Positions 23,668-37,195 of a stretch of 64,000 nucleotides of DNA are shown one piece after another; positions within the stretch are counted from its first letter, which is position 1, and every line of letters starts with the position of its first letter. The translations under genes were made by a program, and so were the position numbers. A model generated the notes under the pieces. The model saw only the letters and a program-made list of their open reading frames with translations, was not told the origin of the DNA and did no database searches. The stretch is taken from contig BTRK01000001.1 in NCBI GenBank assembly GCA_036245805.1, positions 32,622,758 through 32,686,757 on the forward strand, read 5' to 3'. Origin of the DNA: Pristionchus mayeri (lineage: Eukaryota; Nematoda; Chromadorea; Rhabditida; Neodiplogasteridae).

Positions 23668-26240
23668 TAGATGGAGAGCAATCCAGGGAGAGTCAAAGTG
23701 ATTGACAGGATGAGCTCTTCCTCCCTCCTATCGCCGGATCTTCATGCGAAACGTAAAATTCAATTTATTGCGCACGATAGAGTAAAAAGTAGAGTGATGA
23801 TTGAATCTCAAAATTTTATCATTCAAAAGGCAAGTTGAATTCAAAACTGCACTTCCAGAATGAATTCCATTTTTGTCTTTGCGTAGAATTGATAGACTTT
23901 GGAGAAGTAGGCGCCTGAAAACTGGTCATAGATTCAGTATTTTTCAAAATTTTGAACAATTTCTATAACATATTATAGTAAACGAATGAAATGGAATGGA
24001 TGCGAACGAAATCGCAAAAATAATAATGAGAAATATAATGACATGATATAGAGTATGATAGAGTGAAAGATAGATAAGTGTGAAGGTACTGATAAGAACT
24101 GTAGCACAGATCACTGCTTATACTATTGTGAGGCAGAGATTAGAAGATAGATTGACAGCATAATGATGAATCGATAGGGAATTGAAGAGTAAACCGTTTA
24201 CTCTAAATGAAAAGGAAGGAGGTTGTGATCACTTTCCATGTCTCCTCTACTCTCCTCCCTTTCGTTCAGTTTTTGTCTCTGGATAAACTAGAAAGCAACA
24301 TTGTTGCATCGATTATAGCCGAGGCTCAAACAGTAAACAACATCAGAATGGACTTCAAATATCATAGTTAATAGTTTGCCATCCCGCTATCGGTATAATT
24401 GAGATGAAATGAATCACGAGTCCGCACACGAATTTTGTACAAGAAATCAAAGTAAAATTGTGTGCTCATTTAGATAATTATTAGCAAACTGTCGAATATT
24501 TTACCAATTCAATATAATTACAACTGAAAAAGCCACTTTCACCCCATTTTCGGTAAATAAATGTGGAGAGCACTTGACGGCTTTCCTTTGAGTCGTACTC
24601 GTATCATTCTCACGAACAACTCATAAGCCAATGACACGCATTGCGTGGTAGCTCTCGAATTCGAAGTATACCTGGAATATAAATGGTTTGACTATCATTC
24701 TGTGCGCTCTTTCACAGATCGACAGTTCTTTCTAGTGAGTTATTCCTAGGTGAAATATACCAATCATACCAAATTTTGATAATTCAATAGTCGCCGCCAT
24801 TCTCTCCGTATCAAACCAAAGTCATATGGTATTAGTGGAAGAGTTCGCTATTTTTACAGTCCCTGCAATTCAGTTTCCCAATTTGCAGAGCTGTATAATC
24901 CTAAAGAAATTAGTGTATGCTGAAAAAAGTGAACAACAGCTGTTCGTTGCTATAAAATAGGAAGTAATGAACCAACCTTTTTCTAAAATACCCTGATATT
25001 AAAAGTATCATCGAAGCAATAACCTGAGACGAAGTATGCGTCTGGAAATTAAAATTAAAACGCGAGATCATCGTTCAAAAATATCGTGATGTTGAAATAG
25101 GGAAAGAATAAATGGTGAAGTGGAGCGATAATCGTACTGACGAGACGTGCCATGGAAGAGAGACGAGAGAAGGAAACAACTGGTGCCCCTTCTCGTCTCG
25201 CTCTGCCCACGTTTTTAGCCCGCTAGAGAACACATGCTTTTCTTCTCTGCTTCCACTCTTCTTCTTCCTTTCACATTCTTTTCTCTTTCGTTTTTTTTTA
25301 TTATTAAATGACTCAGAGCAGGAAATATTCTATGCAATATAGCCATTACGATCAAAGCATCCTTATATTTCTTTCACAATGAATAATTTCGTTTGGAGCA
25401 CGATATTTTCATCCTGTGCCGATGAAGTTGACCTTGCGTTTATTCACATTTTTCATTTATACTGCGTGTGAGTTGTAAGAATTTATTTAACTGTATGGAT
25501 GATTTTCTTGTGCAATCGTAAAGGAGTCGATCCAGGATCGGGCGGATGAGAAGGAAAACGAATGGCCATTAATAGGTCGAGGGAAATCGTTACTCCATTA
25601 TCGATTTGGACTACTGTTCGGGATTGAATCGGTGGAAAAGTAGAGTACTCCAATCACAGATGAATAGTAGAAGGCAGCACCGGGCATGCGCACTGTTCTT
25701 CTATGCACGGAGCCGTCACAGGCTGCTGTCAGAGCAAACTCATAAGGTGCAAAGACTGTCCGAAGCAGCTCTCAGTCTGTGTAAGGCCTGAATGATGCCA
25801 TAGCTTGATTTTGATAAAGGGAAAGTGGAAAAGTGGGGAATTGAAAGAAAAGTGAAAAGGAGAGAAGAGAGAAGGAGAGAAGAGAGAAGGAGAGAAGAGA
25901 GAAGAAGACGAGAGAAGTGAAGAGAAGAGTGCCAGCCTCTTTTCTCGTTCCTATCTCACAGTTTTTTGCCCTCTAGAGAGCGCAACGGAACCAGTTAAAT
26001 TTTTGCTGAACACCACGAGTGATGCTAGAATAAACAAATACAACTTTTTGTCATAAGCTCTAAAATTTCTGCTATGAGCTCTGTCGTACAAAGCTAGACA
26101 ATATGAGCGGACTGGTCAGAATTTATCATGATATCTGGTTGATTGGCATGTTCTCATCCTGTCCTTTAATCATCGACAGAAAGAAGAAAAAAAACATTGA
26201 GTTGATCTCTTCTTCTCACCTCAGTGACATCAGATGCTAA
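23668..26240. other. Repeat-rich intergenic DNA
   Basis: No gene is supported. It contains copies of the short palindromic motif near 23905 and 25029, a segment near 25120-25260 similar to 33740-33840, a GA-rich run at about 25850-25920, and a dispersed repeat copy at 25905-26210. Confidence 0.5.
25905..26210 (+). repeat. Second copy of the dispersed repeat family
   Basis: This is collinear with 21550-21850: it shares 'ctctagagagcgcaacggaa', 'cacgagtgatgc', 'aataaacaaa' and 'cagaatttatcatg' in the same order. It follows a GA-rich simple repeat of 'gagaagagagaag' units. Divergence is moderate, so it is older than the large palindromes. Confidence 0.7.
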
Positions 26241-26399
26241 TTTTGTTCAGTAGATGACGACTAGTTTGCTTTCTTTACGTGTTTCTGCAGCACACTCTTT
26301 GAGTTGCTCTTTTATTTTAGATGCAAAAAGATTATGTATGGAGCGAAGGATCCTTGGTTTCAATGCCCGAGCATTGACCTCGACAGAAGAAGAACAAAA

Positions 26400-27010
26400 T
26401 CCATTTATCCAACAATGATAAAACGAATTCCACGTGATGAGCAGAGACAAACAGGGAACCCCGCGTAGCCGATAATCAACATAGAGTGATACAAACACTT
26501 ATTCTGTTGATCTGAACGGGATACTAATTTTACATAATACATCAGACAAACCTCGTAAACCCCATTTGCAGAGAATGGTGCACTCCGCGGATCCACAGGC
26601 TGCACACGAAGCCTGAATAGTAATATGCTTGTATTATATTTTTATATAAGTGCCCCCTATATTAAATACATGCGTATAGTTGAAGGCTGCGCTTTTCCGT
26701 GACTTTTCCAGCATCGACACCATGGTGAAAATCCTGTCGCACTGAACTGATTAATATCCTGCTTGAGTATCAGTAAATACGATTCGCGGTCTCGAATGGT
26801 CCAACACGATCCACATTCGGCACAGTAATCCTGAACAGCAATACGATCAAACTGCATTTAAGGTACCCTTTAAGGTGTCATACAGGTACAGGATCCATGG
26901 CCTTCGCAGTGAAAGTCCTATTAAGATGCTGAATATTGTCCTTCTTGGACATCCGAAAAGTATTGATCTATGAAAGTATTGGTTCCCACAATCTTTGTGC
27001 ATTCTGAAAT
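26400..27010 (-). pseudogene. Possible decayed gene fragment
   Basis: Three minus-strand blocks each follow a plausible acceptor (near 27003, 26832 and 26612) and read as short protein-like stretches, such as IVGTNTFIDQYFSDVQEGQ, CAECGSCWTIRDRESYLL and RVQPVDPRSAPFSANGVYE. Stops interrupt any attempt to join them, and no family is recognised. They could be remnants of a multi-exon gene or coincidence. Confidence 0.2.
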
Positions 27011-27819
27011 ACATGCATAAAGCAGAAGTCAACTTACAATTGTTGGTCTCATTTCTTTTAGTAGAATAGGCAATACTGCCTTGTGGATGCGAATTTCAGA
27101 GGAGATGTATGCTCCTAGAATGAGGCATGTATTTCTCCGAATACATTACGCTACTCCGGAGTACGACTGTACGGTACTACAATACGGCATAGGAATACGG
27201 AAAATAATGATAGTCAATTCAGCGATGGAAGAGTAGAAAAGGGCAGGCGAAGGGAAATGTGGTGATAAGAAGGATAGTTCATAGGCGTCTTCTCGTGCGA
27301 GAAAGAGGTTATCTAGACGAGAGATTGACAAGTGAAGAGAATGAAGAGAGTGGGAGAGGCAGTGAAGATGACGAGAATTCGGCTCTAGTTCGAATCGGGG
27401 TCCTAAAAAAACTTATCAGGGTCCTTTTGGGACCCCGACAATAATCGGGATCCCATGACGGTCTGAAGGACCCCGATCTTCTTCTTATCTTTTCGAATAG
27501 TCGCATAAAGAACCCTACTCGTTGCACTTTCCAGAGCGTAGCACACTTCCGAGTTATAACAAGATACTGATACTTTTAGAGTAGAATTCGAAGCAACCAG
27601 GTGCAATGATGCACTTCTTAGTTGAGAGTAATGCACTTCTTAGTTGAGAGCACACATGTTACTGCACTTGTATACGCATAGTTCTCCTATGATAAGATAC
27701 TTGCATATTTTTCCCTACCCCGTCTGTTGAGTAGCGGGAGAACATCGTAAACCATCCGCACCGTATATTTTAGGTTTTATCGAGTTGTGTGTGACTGGTT
27801 CTTCTTGCGCAGCACATTA

Positions 27820-27960
27820 AAACGACAACTACATTCGTTTTATTCAACACACAAAGGTACAAACGCATTGCATTGGCATGAGCAAACTCGACTTCTTTAC
27901 TGTATCCAATAACTCTAACAGTGTGATCAGGGGAAATGGTCTCCTTGAGTAATCCTGGTC
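27820..27960 (+). repeat. Dispersed 0.15-kb repeat, copy 1
   Basis: This segment ('cacattaaaacgac', 'ttttattcaacacac', 'gacttctttactg', 'ccaataactctaac') is similar throughout to 42920-43045 ('cacgttaaaacgag', 'tttattcaacacatg', 'aacttctttactg', 'ccaataattctaac'). The shared order marks a dispersed repeat of unknown type. Confidence 0.65.
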
Positions 27961-28094
27961 GCGTTGAACTGAAGATTTAGGAAAAAAATAGATATTTTAA
28001 AAAGATAAACCAACATAGCACGAACTATTCGGTCTACTCTTCTCATTTTGTTTGGGAGGAATCAGCGTCAGAAAATATTATCTTAGAATTACTG

Positions 28095-28330
28095 GCCAAG
28101 GCGAAGTATGCGCCTGAAATATACTAGAGACTCAAATAAATGCGAGTGCGAGCAACAAAAAAGAGAGAATATGAAAGAGTCAGCGATGCTGATAAGGTTC
28201 CGGGGTGACTTCTCAGGGGAGAATACAAGAGTACGCATAGAGTCGGGAGGGACAGAGAAGAGAAGGGGAATGTCACTCCACATCTTCCTCTCTTTTCGCT
28301 TCAGATTTGCCTCCTAATGTAGTACGACAT
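28095..28330 (+). repeat. Dispersed repeat, inverted copy at 41150-41295
   Basis: From 'aggcgaagtatgcgcctgaa' through 'gactcaaataaatgcgag', 'aagagagaatatgaaagagt' and 'gctgataag', this block reappears as reverse complement around 41160-41290. The palindromic motif lies at its edge, so the motif may be the terminus or a fixed internal part of a MITE family. Confidence 0.75.
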
Positions 28331-28654
28331 GACAAAACCAACATGCAACTCATATCTACTGAACTTGAAATAGCTGGATATGGATATTACGTTATCTTTT
28401 CATTCGAATGCTCACCTTTCTAGGTTCCTACAGCGATCTTGAGAAAAATTTCATACTGACCAGACGAAGACAGATGAGATCAGTTGACTAGATTGTTTTC
28501 TTCTTTCTCTCTTCTTTTTTTGTATACCCTTCTCTCTCCTTACTCTTTCACTTTTAATCCTCAGTGCGAGGAGAATGGAATTATTCTGTACCATCACACA
28601 ATACATACTGTATCTGATCTCGTTGTGCCTTCGAGCGTAGCTATAATATATATA

Positions 28655-29555
28655 TTAGGTTGGTGCAAAAGTTTTTGCCGATTTGATATCGGATTCCATT
28701 AATTTTCCTGGTCCAGTAACCAAAGAGGCTTGCCCCCCACATACGGGCGTCACCATCTACTACCACGAAGCTATGCTATGTGTAGTGTCATATATATCTA
28801 CTGCTCGTGTTCTTTCTAAAAAAATCTGATCGAATATTCTTAAAATTCGATTTTGCGAGACTTTGATTAGATCAAATTTCCATAAGATTCAGCAATCCCT
28901 CAAAATTGGCCAATTCACTGAGTAATAGAGCAAGGGTTGCTTGTTCTGTTGATCACACAATATCGGGGTTTTGATAAGTCTGAGAAAATAAATAATCCGA
29001 AAAATGAGCATTTCGTGGTCAATATTTTTCATATATTTCAATGACAATACAGGTTCTGGCAATACAATCGAGCAGTGACCAAACTAAAAATGTAAGCTTA
29101 TGAGGAGATGAACTTCAGGATGTTTTATGTTTGAGATCTCCAGCTCGATCGATATGGAAAAAATGCGATCCTGACAAATGTAGGTCATGTGCATCAGAAA
29201 ATATCATTAATATGAGCATATATTTCCACACAGCCTATAATGCCAGACCCAATTTGAACATGCTGTTGTTATCGATAAATGAGTTACATTCTCGTACTAT
29301 TGCGGTTTTGCTCTAGCTTTGATATTCGCAGAGCACAGACCATCGGAAATTATGGTCCTATCGATCTACCCCGCTACTTTGATTCAACACCGTGTCCACA
29401 ATAGTGGCTGTTTGGGCTAATACTAATTGACATTAGTAAGAGTGTCCAACCACCCGTCTACAATAGAGGCCAATTGAAAATCGGGTCAAGATAAAAGGCG
29501 CAGCAATCCCAAAAGTAAAATCTGAAAATCGGAAAAAACTTTTGCACCAACCTGA
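28655..29555. mobile_element. mariner-like non-autonomous element, 0.9 kb
   Basis: The left terminus is TTAGGTTGGTGCAAAAGTTT and the right is the complement of TCAGGTTGGTGCAAAAGTTT. TA flanks both. This end sequence is the type seen in many animal mariner families. The interior is A/T-rich and has no intact transposase frame. Confidence 0.88.
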
Positions 29556-30238
29556 TACATTGATGATATTAGTGGTGTTCTCACTGGCTAATTTCCGGCT
29601 CCTCAGGCATTTTGGTTTATCGGTTTTTCCAATTTTCTCTTCTCTCGCATTGATATTGGCATCACAATCTCACATTTTAAGCCCAAGCAAAAAAATAGAA
29701 CGATGAATGAAGATCATTCTTGAAATGAATATTTTGCTTTAGAACAATTTTGGTTTATCGTATAGCGATTTAGCACAAATTATTGATGCGTTGAGTACAA
29801 TATCAAATGTAGTTGCAGATAGACTAGTTATACGTGGCCATATTCGCTTAAACAAAATGTGAGCAATATCCATAATGCTTTAAAATGCTTAAAATGATGA
29901 TCGACTTGACAAAAAAAATCACGAAAGCATTTCAGTAAAATTTCGAATTGGACCAATCAGCATGCTTGAGGAATACGACGTATTTGGTCATTTCCTCATT
30001 GGGAATTGCTGAAATTCAATATTGACAATTTTAATCTTCTCAGAACAAAGCGTCTGAATCTGATGCACCCAGAGAAACATAGTGGTCCCTCTAGAAATGT
30101 GTTCACACAAATATCTGTGATGTATATGGACTACTTCTTCTTCGGAATAACTATTTTGCTTGGGTGCTCGAGATTTTCCTTCAATCTACAAAACTACTAA
30201 ATTGCAAAGGTGCAATAGTACACATTATATGATGTGAA

Positions 30239-31665
30239 TCAAACATGAGCCTTATCTCTGAATACACAGCTTCCCATTGTCAACTTGATCGGGAAAGGAG
30301 CGGTTGTGGGCGGGTAGATTGCGTTGAACTCTATCCAGGGCTTCCACGAGGAATTGTCGCGCACAAGTTTCTAAAATGATGATGTAAAATAAATATGTAT
30401 ATTTATCTAGACTCAAATTTGAAAATTGAACTGATAGAAATTGAAGAAGCGTACTTACATTTAGAGCATCCACTGCGTTATCGAGACTCAATAGCTCTCC
30501 GTCATGCTCTAACTTTATCTTCCCCACTCGTGTTTTGAGCATTTTCTTAATTACGTACAGAGTCCACTCCTTTGAATGGTTGTCAATCGAAATGCGCAGA
30601 GAGGTAACACGATGAGCAACATTGAGCATGAATTTGCTCTCAACTTTCAGCACAACCCGCGACAATGCACTGTCTGATATCATACGATTGATAGTATCGC
30701 TGCACCGAATTATCAAGTGCGCTCGAGCGATATTCCATTGACGAATGATCTTCACTAGCGCATGCCTGAAATTTCATCAGTAATAGTTAATTGAATGCAA
30801 ATTTTAAATTAAATTATCCAAGAAATAATTTATTTTTAAAAAATAAAATTATTTTAAATTATCCAAGAATAATTAAACGTACTCTCGAATGGGATCTGTT
30901 GTCTTCTGGTAAGTACGAATGCTTCCCACTCGAAGGCTCTCGAAGAGGTCACTCATCTTGCCAATATTAGTAATATCTTCGTGAAATACGATTAAATTGA
31001 CGCTCTTGATTGATGAAAGCGTGTCTCTCAAAGATTCGATGTGCCCATCATTCAATTGTGCGTACGCAAGATATTTGCAAACGGATAACATCTGAAAAAA
31101 ATGTGCTAATTTAACAGGTATAATCGGCTCCGAAAATTGATTTTAAAGTATTCACAATATTAGCATACCCCATTGTCGGTCGATTGATTGTTTCCGAATC
31201 CCAATTCAGCGAAGTCGCGTAATGCAAAACTGAACCCAATTCGCATTTTAACTATGATCTTGAATGTGCGTGCCTGAAAATTTCGTTATGTATATTTTGT
31301 TTAAAAAATTATATGGACCTTTTGCAACAAACCAAACAAAGTAAGTGTAACAACTCACAGCAGATCCATGCGAAAATTCCATTTCATCAATTGGAGGCTA
31401 CTGAGCGATCTTGCACAGCTGTTCTTGTACAAATCCATTCCACATGCGAGATACCTGAATAATTAAATATTTATTGTTGTTTTTATTATTTATTTTTATT
31501 ATTTATTATTGTTGTTTTTTTAGGTTATGGGTGAAATTACGAACATACCAGTCGCATTTCTCCGACTGTATCACTGCAACTGGTAGTGTGTGCGACAACC
31601 TTACGAATTAGCTCAGGACGAAGACCAGGCATATTAGCACCAACCATTTGGAGATGGTTTAAGTT
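30239..31665 (-). pseudogene. F-box-like gene, six exons, in-frame TAG
   Basis: Exons by eye: 31665-31549, 31454-31359, 31273-31169, 31091-30883, 30765-30459 and 30370-30239. All junctions keep one frame, ending at TGA 30239-30241; with the likely start at the ATG near 31648 this gives about 315 codons. The first two exons read MPGLRPELIRKVVAHT, then EMRLVSRMWNGFV, matching an F-box (an LP-like start, hydrophobic heptads and LVSR.WN). F-box proteins bind SKP1 and bring substrates to SCF ubiquitin ligases. The remaining roughly 250 residues are mixed alpha/beta-like with regularly spaced hydrophobics; I do not recognise the domain. A TAG at 31398-31400 stops the frame just after the F-box (QEQLCKIAQ-stop). 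No alternative splice that I tried removes it while keeping the frame. The rest of the frame is intact, so this is a very young pseudogene, a null allele or a sequencing error. Confidence 0.7.
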
Positions 31666-34183
31666 CTGAAATTTTGGTGATTACATCAGCACAGCGTGCC
31701 AAAGTTTGTTTGTCACAGCGCGCGGTCGATCTCGAGACGCAGAAATCCTTCCTCTATACGAATTATGACTACGAGAGAGGGAGAAAGCGAAGTTAGAGGC
31801 GACGGGATCTATAATACTAGAGCAGCAGAAGTCTCTACTAGAGCAACAGAAGTCTTGGAACGACAAAACTTTCTTTTGATAACATGATGGCACTACTGAA
31901 GGAATAAGACGGATGGGATTAGTGGACTATGATAGGCACCGCAATGGAGAAGGGATACTCGTGCTCGGCTATTTCTAATGAGCCGCTTAATGACAGAATG
32001 ATTAACGTTTCGGCCATTTACTCAATCAAGAAGACAAAATATCGCGGCAATTCAATTAGTTTTCAAATTGGGATATTCACTATATATGAATCCAAAGAAG
32101 GCTCCCCTTCGTGAGAAAAAAATAAGGGCAATTTTTTTCGAAAAAAGAGAAATTATCTCGACAATTCTCAAAATGAATGCAAATTCCGCTTGAGATCTAA
32201 TTTTGAATTGAGAATGGAATAGGATTGGATTGCCAAGAGAGATCGCTTGATTCTTGAAATGCTCTTGGTAAAAAATCATGTACATCCATTCACGTTTGCT
32301 TGCCGGTCTAGTGTTGCAAATTGTGAAAATGTTATCAAATACTGGGAGAGAGGGAGCGAGTAAATAAGTTACATCACGAACTAGTGCGAAACCTCCTCGG
32401 CTAGCGAGGGAGTGCACCGCCGAAAGCGCGGACGCCGCAGGACTAGTTGTGCAATAAAATGCATAGACAAGATCCAAGTGTGTGGGGGAGGGCAGATCGA
32501 TCAACAGTGTCCACTCTAACAGTAAGACTTGACCCTGTCTCCCTCCCAACTCCCCTTTTGTTGCATCTCTTTGTTGTTTTCTCGTCTCCGACCGTCCAAA
32601 GGATTTATGACCCGATCAGGATGGATCGACTCTCTTCCTTTTCCACACTCTCTCGTTGGTTAGAGAAAGCGAGAGAGCTTGTCAATGAGAGAGAGCGTCA
32701 GAGGACTAATCCCGATCAGGAGGGAGAGATGCGCGCTCTCCTCGTTTCACGTGCTCTCTCGCTCTTTCTTACCAGTGGAAGGATAAACATGATAGCCCTT
32801 TCATAAATGCGTACACTTAGGTACGAGGGGTCAACAGCGGAGGTTAACTTTCGCGACTGGGGTCGATAATGTTCCCTAGAAGCACTTTTGACAACAGGGA
32901 TACGTAGTCGGTCTGATCGCAATACATCGCCTAGCATAGTCGTCTCCTGACATCTACCTTACAAAGGAGGTCTCTGGTAAGTCTCATATCGCTGCAAAAA
33001 GTAATTAGAGATTTCCCGAAATATCGCATTGACATCCATCACAGCTAAGAGACACATTAAATCTGCGTCTCCTTTTTCTAACCTCAATCGTAATACCAGT
33101 TGATTTTTCAGTTCAGTAGGTTAGGATGAAAATGGAAGGATGCATGTTATTTCATTCATGGATATTGTTAGAGATTTGTTAGCAAACTGTCAAATAGTTT
33201 ATCAAATCAACATAATTTCAACTGATATCCTTTTTCATTGCCTTGTTTGATAGGATAGAGCAATATGACGCAGCATTTACAGGTGCCTTTCTGAAATACC
33301 GAACTGATTCTTGAAATTTAGCAACACTCGTCATACCTGACAGGAGCCTCAAATAACAGCGTTTGGCGATCGAAAGTGAGAGATCATAAAGAGATCAAAG
33401 ATCAATCGCCAAGCGCTTGATTCATCCCAGCCGATACGGCATGATGTTCCCTCTTTGCAGAGTCCTCTCTGAAATCCACAGGAACATGGAAGGGATCTCC
33501 GTTGGAGATGTAGAGAGAAGAATGCAGTAACGCTATTGTGCATGATAAGTGAACGAATACAATCCATCATTATATTCTCATCTTGCTTGAAAAAAAGAGC
33601 TTTCGCGGTTGGTGTCGCCGATGTAAGACGATGTAAACGCCTCAAATGTAAAAGTAATTGAAAAAATTATTTCAATGGCAAGCATTCAGGAAAATTCATA
33701 ATGATTAAAGATTAACATGGAACAGTAATGGTGAAGAAAACGAAGAAATGGAAAAGAGCAGGTGCCCTTATCCTCTTCTCTCCCAGCCGTCATTTTTTTG
33801 CTCAGTAAAGGTCGCATGCTTTTCTTCTCCACTCCCACTTCCTTCATCGTTATCTATATGCGAGTTTTTGTCATTAGATAAAGCAGGAGAATGGACTCAT
33901 CACACCAAACACTCAAGCACCACCAGTGATGGCAACATTACGAACCATTTTCTCCCTTCATACTGAAAAATACAGCGGTAACAAACACAGCCCTTTTGAT
34001 AATTAAGTTTTTTCCCAATAGATAAGAGAATGCTTTAATATTCTTGACGATATTCAACATTTCAATAGTCAAAACTAATCAAAATATCGTGGAAAGAGAG
34101 AGTGAAACTCGCTCTAAGGGATGCTAGAAAGGAGATTAGAGTAGGCACATACTGTCCTTCCTTGGAAGTATGACTACTTCGAC
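31666..34183. other. No confident gene; GAGAGAG-rich hairpins
   Basis: Around 32620-32780 is a diverged palindromic repeat with 'cactctctcgttggttagag' and 'gagagagcgtcagagg' parts, related to the hairpin family. A 'tctagtagagac'-like short duplication lies near 31820-31860. Segment 33160-33260 resembles 24470-24550. Open frames of up to 165 codons here have no recognised motif. Confidence 0.5.
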
Positions 34184-34273
34184 GGCACTATGTCGGATGA
34201 GAATTATGACATCATGCCTCCTTTGATATATCAAAGACGGCATGGCGTCATAATTCTCATCCGGCATAGTGCC
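34184..34273. mobile_element. GGCACTA-type palindromic MITE, 90 bp
   Basis: The element begins GGCACTATGTCGGATGAGAA and ends with the near-complement. The interior 'cctttgatatatcaaag' is itself palindromic. It is a compact member of a family also seen at 35760-35946, 43390-43470, 44016-44097 and 60729-61723. Confidence 0.85.
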
Positions 34274-34399
34274 CACAGTCGTTCCTTGGAAGGAAGGCTG
34301 CATCAACGAATAGACGAGAAGATGCGATGTATGGAGAAATTCGATATTCCAGAGAGATGAACACTCGCGCACAATCGTAGATTTTCATCTTCAAGTCGG

Positions 34400-34570
34400 G
34401 CTGTGAGTCACCGTTTTTACACTCTTTCTCTCTCTTTTCTCCACACGTGGACAGGGTACTGACGGAGGAATCGTCTTACTCTCTCCAGACCACACGCTCT
34501 CTCCTCGATCAGAGTGAGCGAGAGAGTGTATGATATGGAGAGAGCGATACCATTGCTCTTGTGGGAAGGA
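34400..34570. repeat. Diverged hairpin of the GAGAGAG family
   Basis: Stems 'cacacgctctctcctcgatc' and 'gcgagagagtgtatgatatg' flank a short loop near 34490-34530, with outer sequence related to 41040-41170. This is probably a diverged palindromic MITE. Confidence 0.6.
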
Positions 34571-34573
34571 GAA

Positions 34574-36156
34574 ATCAGCCCCGTCCTTCTCATTTCTCTT
34601 CAGTATCACTCTTTTTTCTCTTCTAGAGTTGTGATTCCCTGACCTTCAAATCGATTTTTTGTACATTAAAAAAATCAAATCATGATCGCCATTTCGCAGA
34701 TTGTAAAGACTGATGAGAACTACAGAATAAGGGCTTGCACTAAGAATTTGGTTACGAATTCGCTTAGTCGCTTGGATTGCCAGATTTTGGGGCACTCTTT
34801 CTCCCTCAAAGTGGGCGGAGCTTGCGGTCTCTACCAATATTTCATGGTTTCTTACAATTCATTGCAGGTGCATAAATCGCCTCAGTCATTTACGAACGAA
34901 AAGAATGTTTTGAAATGGTTTAGTTGGAGATTACTTGAAATAAATTCCACAAAAGTGTGAAGAGGAACACGCATGAAAAGGTAAGAGCAATTAACGATAT
35001 CCGATCTGGATATTGATTGAATACGAAATTGCAGAACTGAGTGGAAGAAGAGAAGCGTGGTGCAAAACGGAATGAAGAAAAGGGTAAACAAGAACAAGAA
35101 CAGAACCTGAAGACGAATGCACTCCTTGAAATGGGAAGAAGGCATCTTTGTGTGTTGAATAAAGCTCATTTATTTGTCGCTTAACTATCTTACTGAAACA
35201 AACAAACGCCAATCACATTATACTCGAGAAAGAGATAGATCCGGATCCTAGGCGGGTGTGGGCGAGGGAAAAATAGATGGTTTTTTGCTGACTCTTTTGA
35301 ACCGAACTTAGAAATATCGGGGGGTAGAAAATTCATCTAGTAAAGGAGAGGGGGTTCATTCTATCAACAAGTGATTAATCAATAAATGAAAGCTGTACTC
35401 GTGAATCTATCAACAAGACTATTTTTATCCATTCGCCTGTATGGCCCTTTGTTCTTGATTGCACGCCCATGAGAAAAGAAGAAGCGAGATTAGAAGATTT
35501 CGAATATGCAGGAAAAATGGAATTTTCCTAGTCTCTATCTGCTGATTCATGAAAGTCGGTTGATGAAAGGAGCGGAGAAGGCGTCGGGCTTGCTAGGGAG
35601 AGCGATGTCGATGGGAGTAAGGGAAAAGGTTATCGAGCGTAGGGGGAGGAGGTGGCGACAGATACTAAATTTACCAGTTCCACTCTTTGTGGGAGAAGAA
35701 GAAGGGAGATGGTGGCAAAACAGGAGAAGTGTTAATGCGTTTCTTATCACAGGCGAATGGGCACTAGGTCGGATGATCACCGTCGGATGGTAACCTACTG
35801 GATGATAACCAAAAAATGGACCCTTCTGAAAAAATTCACAGTAATTTCCCAAAGTCTCAAGAACTGTGAAAGTTCTACAGAAGTGTCCATTTTTTGGTTA
35901 TCATCCAGTAGGGTAACATCCGACGGTGATCATCCGACCTAGTGCCGGCGAACGAGAGGGAAAGAAAGAAGTGACAGGAAGGGGCGATTTGGGTTCGGCA
36001 GAGGTCAAAATATAAAGGGACTCATGTCGCCGCTCAATGATCTCCGCTCTTGGACTTGCTTGCTCGGTGCTACCCCGAGTTGTACATTTTGTTTCGCAAA
36101 TTTCATTCTGGAATTATCTTTTTCGTAATATATTTCATTGGAAAAGCCTTCATGTA
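34574..36156. other. No confident gene
   Basis: Apart from the MITE at 35760-35946 there is no supported feature. Overlapping frames on both strands at 35506-35852 are low-complexity and overlap the MITE. Confidence 0.5.
35760..35946. mobile_element. GGCACTAGGTCGGATGA MITE, 187 bp
   Basis: The left arm (GGCACTAGGTCGGATGATCA, then 'aaccaaaaaatgga') is the reverse complement of the right arm, with arms of about 60 bases and a non-palindromic centre. A right half of the same variant ('ggttataatccgacctagtg') lies near 43618-43640. This is a longer subtype of the family at 34184-34273. Confidence 0.9.
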
Positions 36157-37195
36157 TCAGGCTGGTAAGAAAGTAATGTTAGATTTTCAAATTTTGGATT
36201 TTTGGGATACCCCATCTTTTGTTGCCACCTGATTATCATATTGCTCTGTATGTTCGTTGAGTGCGTGGATACTCTTTCCATCACACATTCATTCTGTCCA
36301 AGTCAACTAGCATTGAGGCCACAGGACGAATTCGAAAAAAGCATCTACGGAGAGTCTATCTGATTAAGTTTTCGCCAAGCAATCCATGTAGAGTTAACAA
36401 ATGGCACAGTTTTTGTTATATGCGTAAAGTACGACAGACGTGCATTACAATACAACATGTGAACCTGGTCCGCTACAAAAGGCCCGCCTGGAAATACACT
36501 CTTTTGTTAACTCGACTCTCTCGGACAGTCAACAAAAATACTTGCCCTTATCATGTATCCGTAACAATAGGAGTATAGTTATCAAATGCTGCTAAAGGGG
36601 ACGTACGGTCCATGTTCAGCTTAAAATTGTAATTATGAGATCATACCATAAGTCTACAAAAAACAAGCAGCATTCACTACCCGGACCCTGTAATTTGAAC
36701 ATCGAAATTCGAACATTTGGCAAATTGCTGATTCCATCTTTCATGAAAAGTCCTAACTTTTCAGGTTAACAGTTAAGCAACTCTATATCTATAAGTATTC
36801 GGCTGGGCTAAATCAGGGGATTGCTTCTTTGTTAGGATAAGCACCCCTTCAATATGTACCAAAAAATGAAATTTTGACGATTTCGATTTTTATTTGACAA
36901 TAATGAAAGTATGTGTTTTCAAGAAGAAGAATAAGGGTGAGTTGAATTGTCCCTCTATATTACGTTGCTTCACAGTACATAATGCAAGCGCACTTGGAAT
37001 GAAGCCAGGCTGGATGATCCCCGATGCAAGAAACTTTGTCGTTTGAGAAGTGTTTCCTCAGTAAGGGTTGTTGTGAATGGTGTATAAATCATGTTATATT
37101 GAGGAATGCACTACGTCTGACATATAGTTCGAGAGAACTGTCAATGTGCTACTCACTCTACTATATGAGATTATCCAGCTATTTTTCACCTCCAA

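Noticed and set aside
31398..31454. Short intron that would splice out the TAG in the F-box gene
   Set aside because: GT-AG pairs tried (31430-31401, or 31401 to the next acceptor) either leave the TAG in place or create another stop.
32052..32549. 165-codon minus-strand frame
   Set aside because: Low-complexity composition with no domain, and it overlaps a diverged hairpin repeat region.
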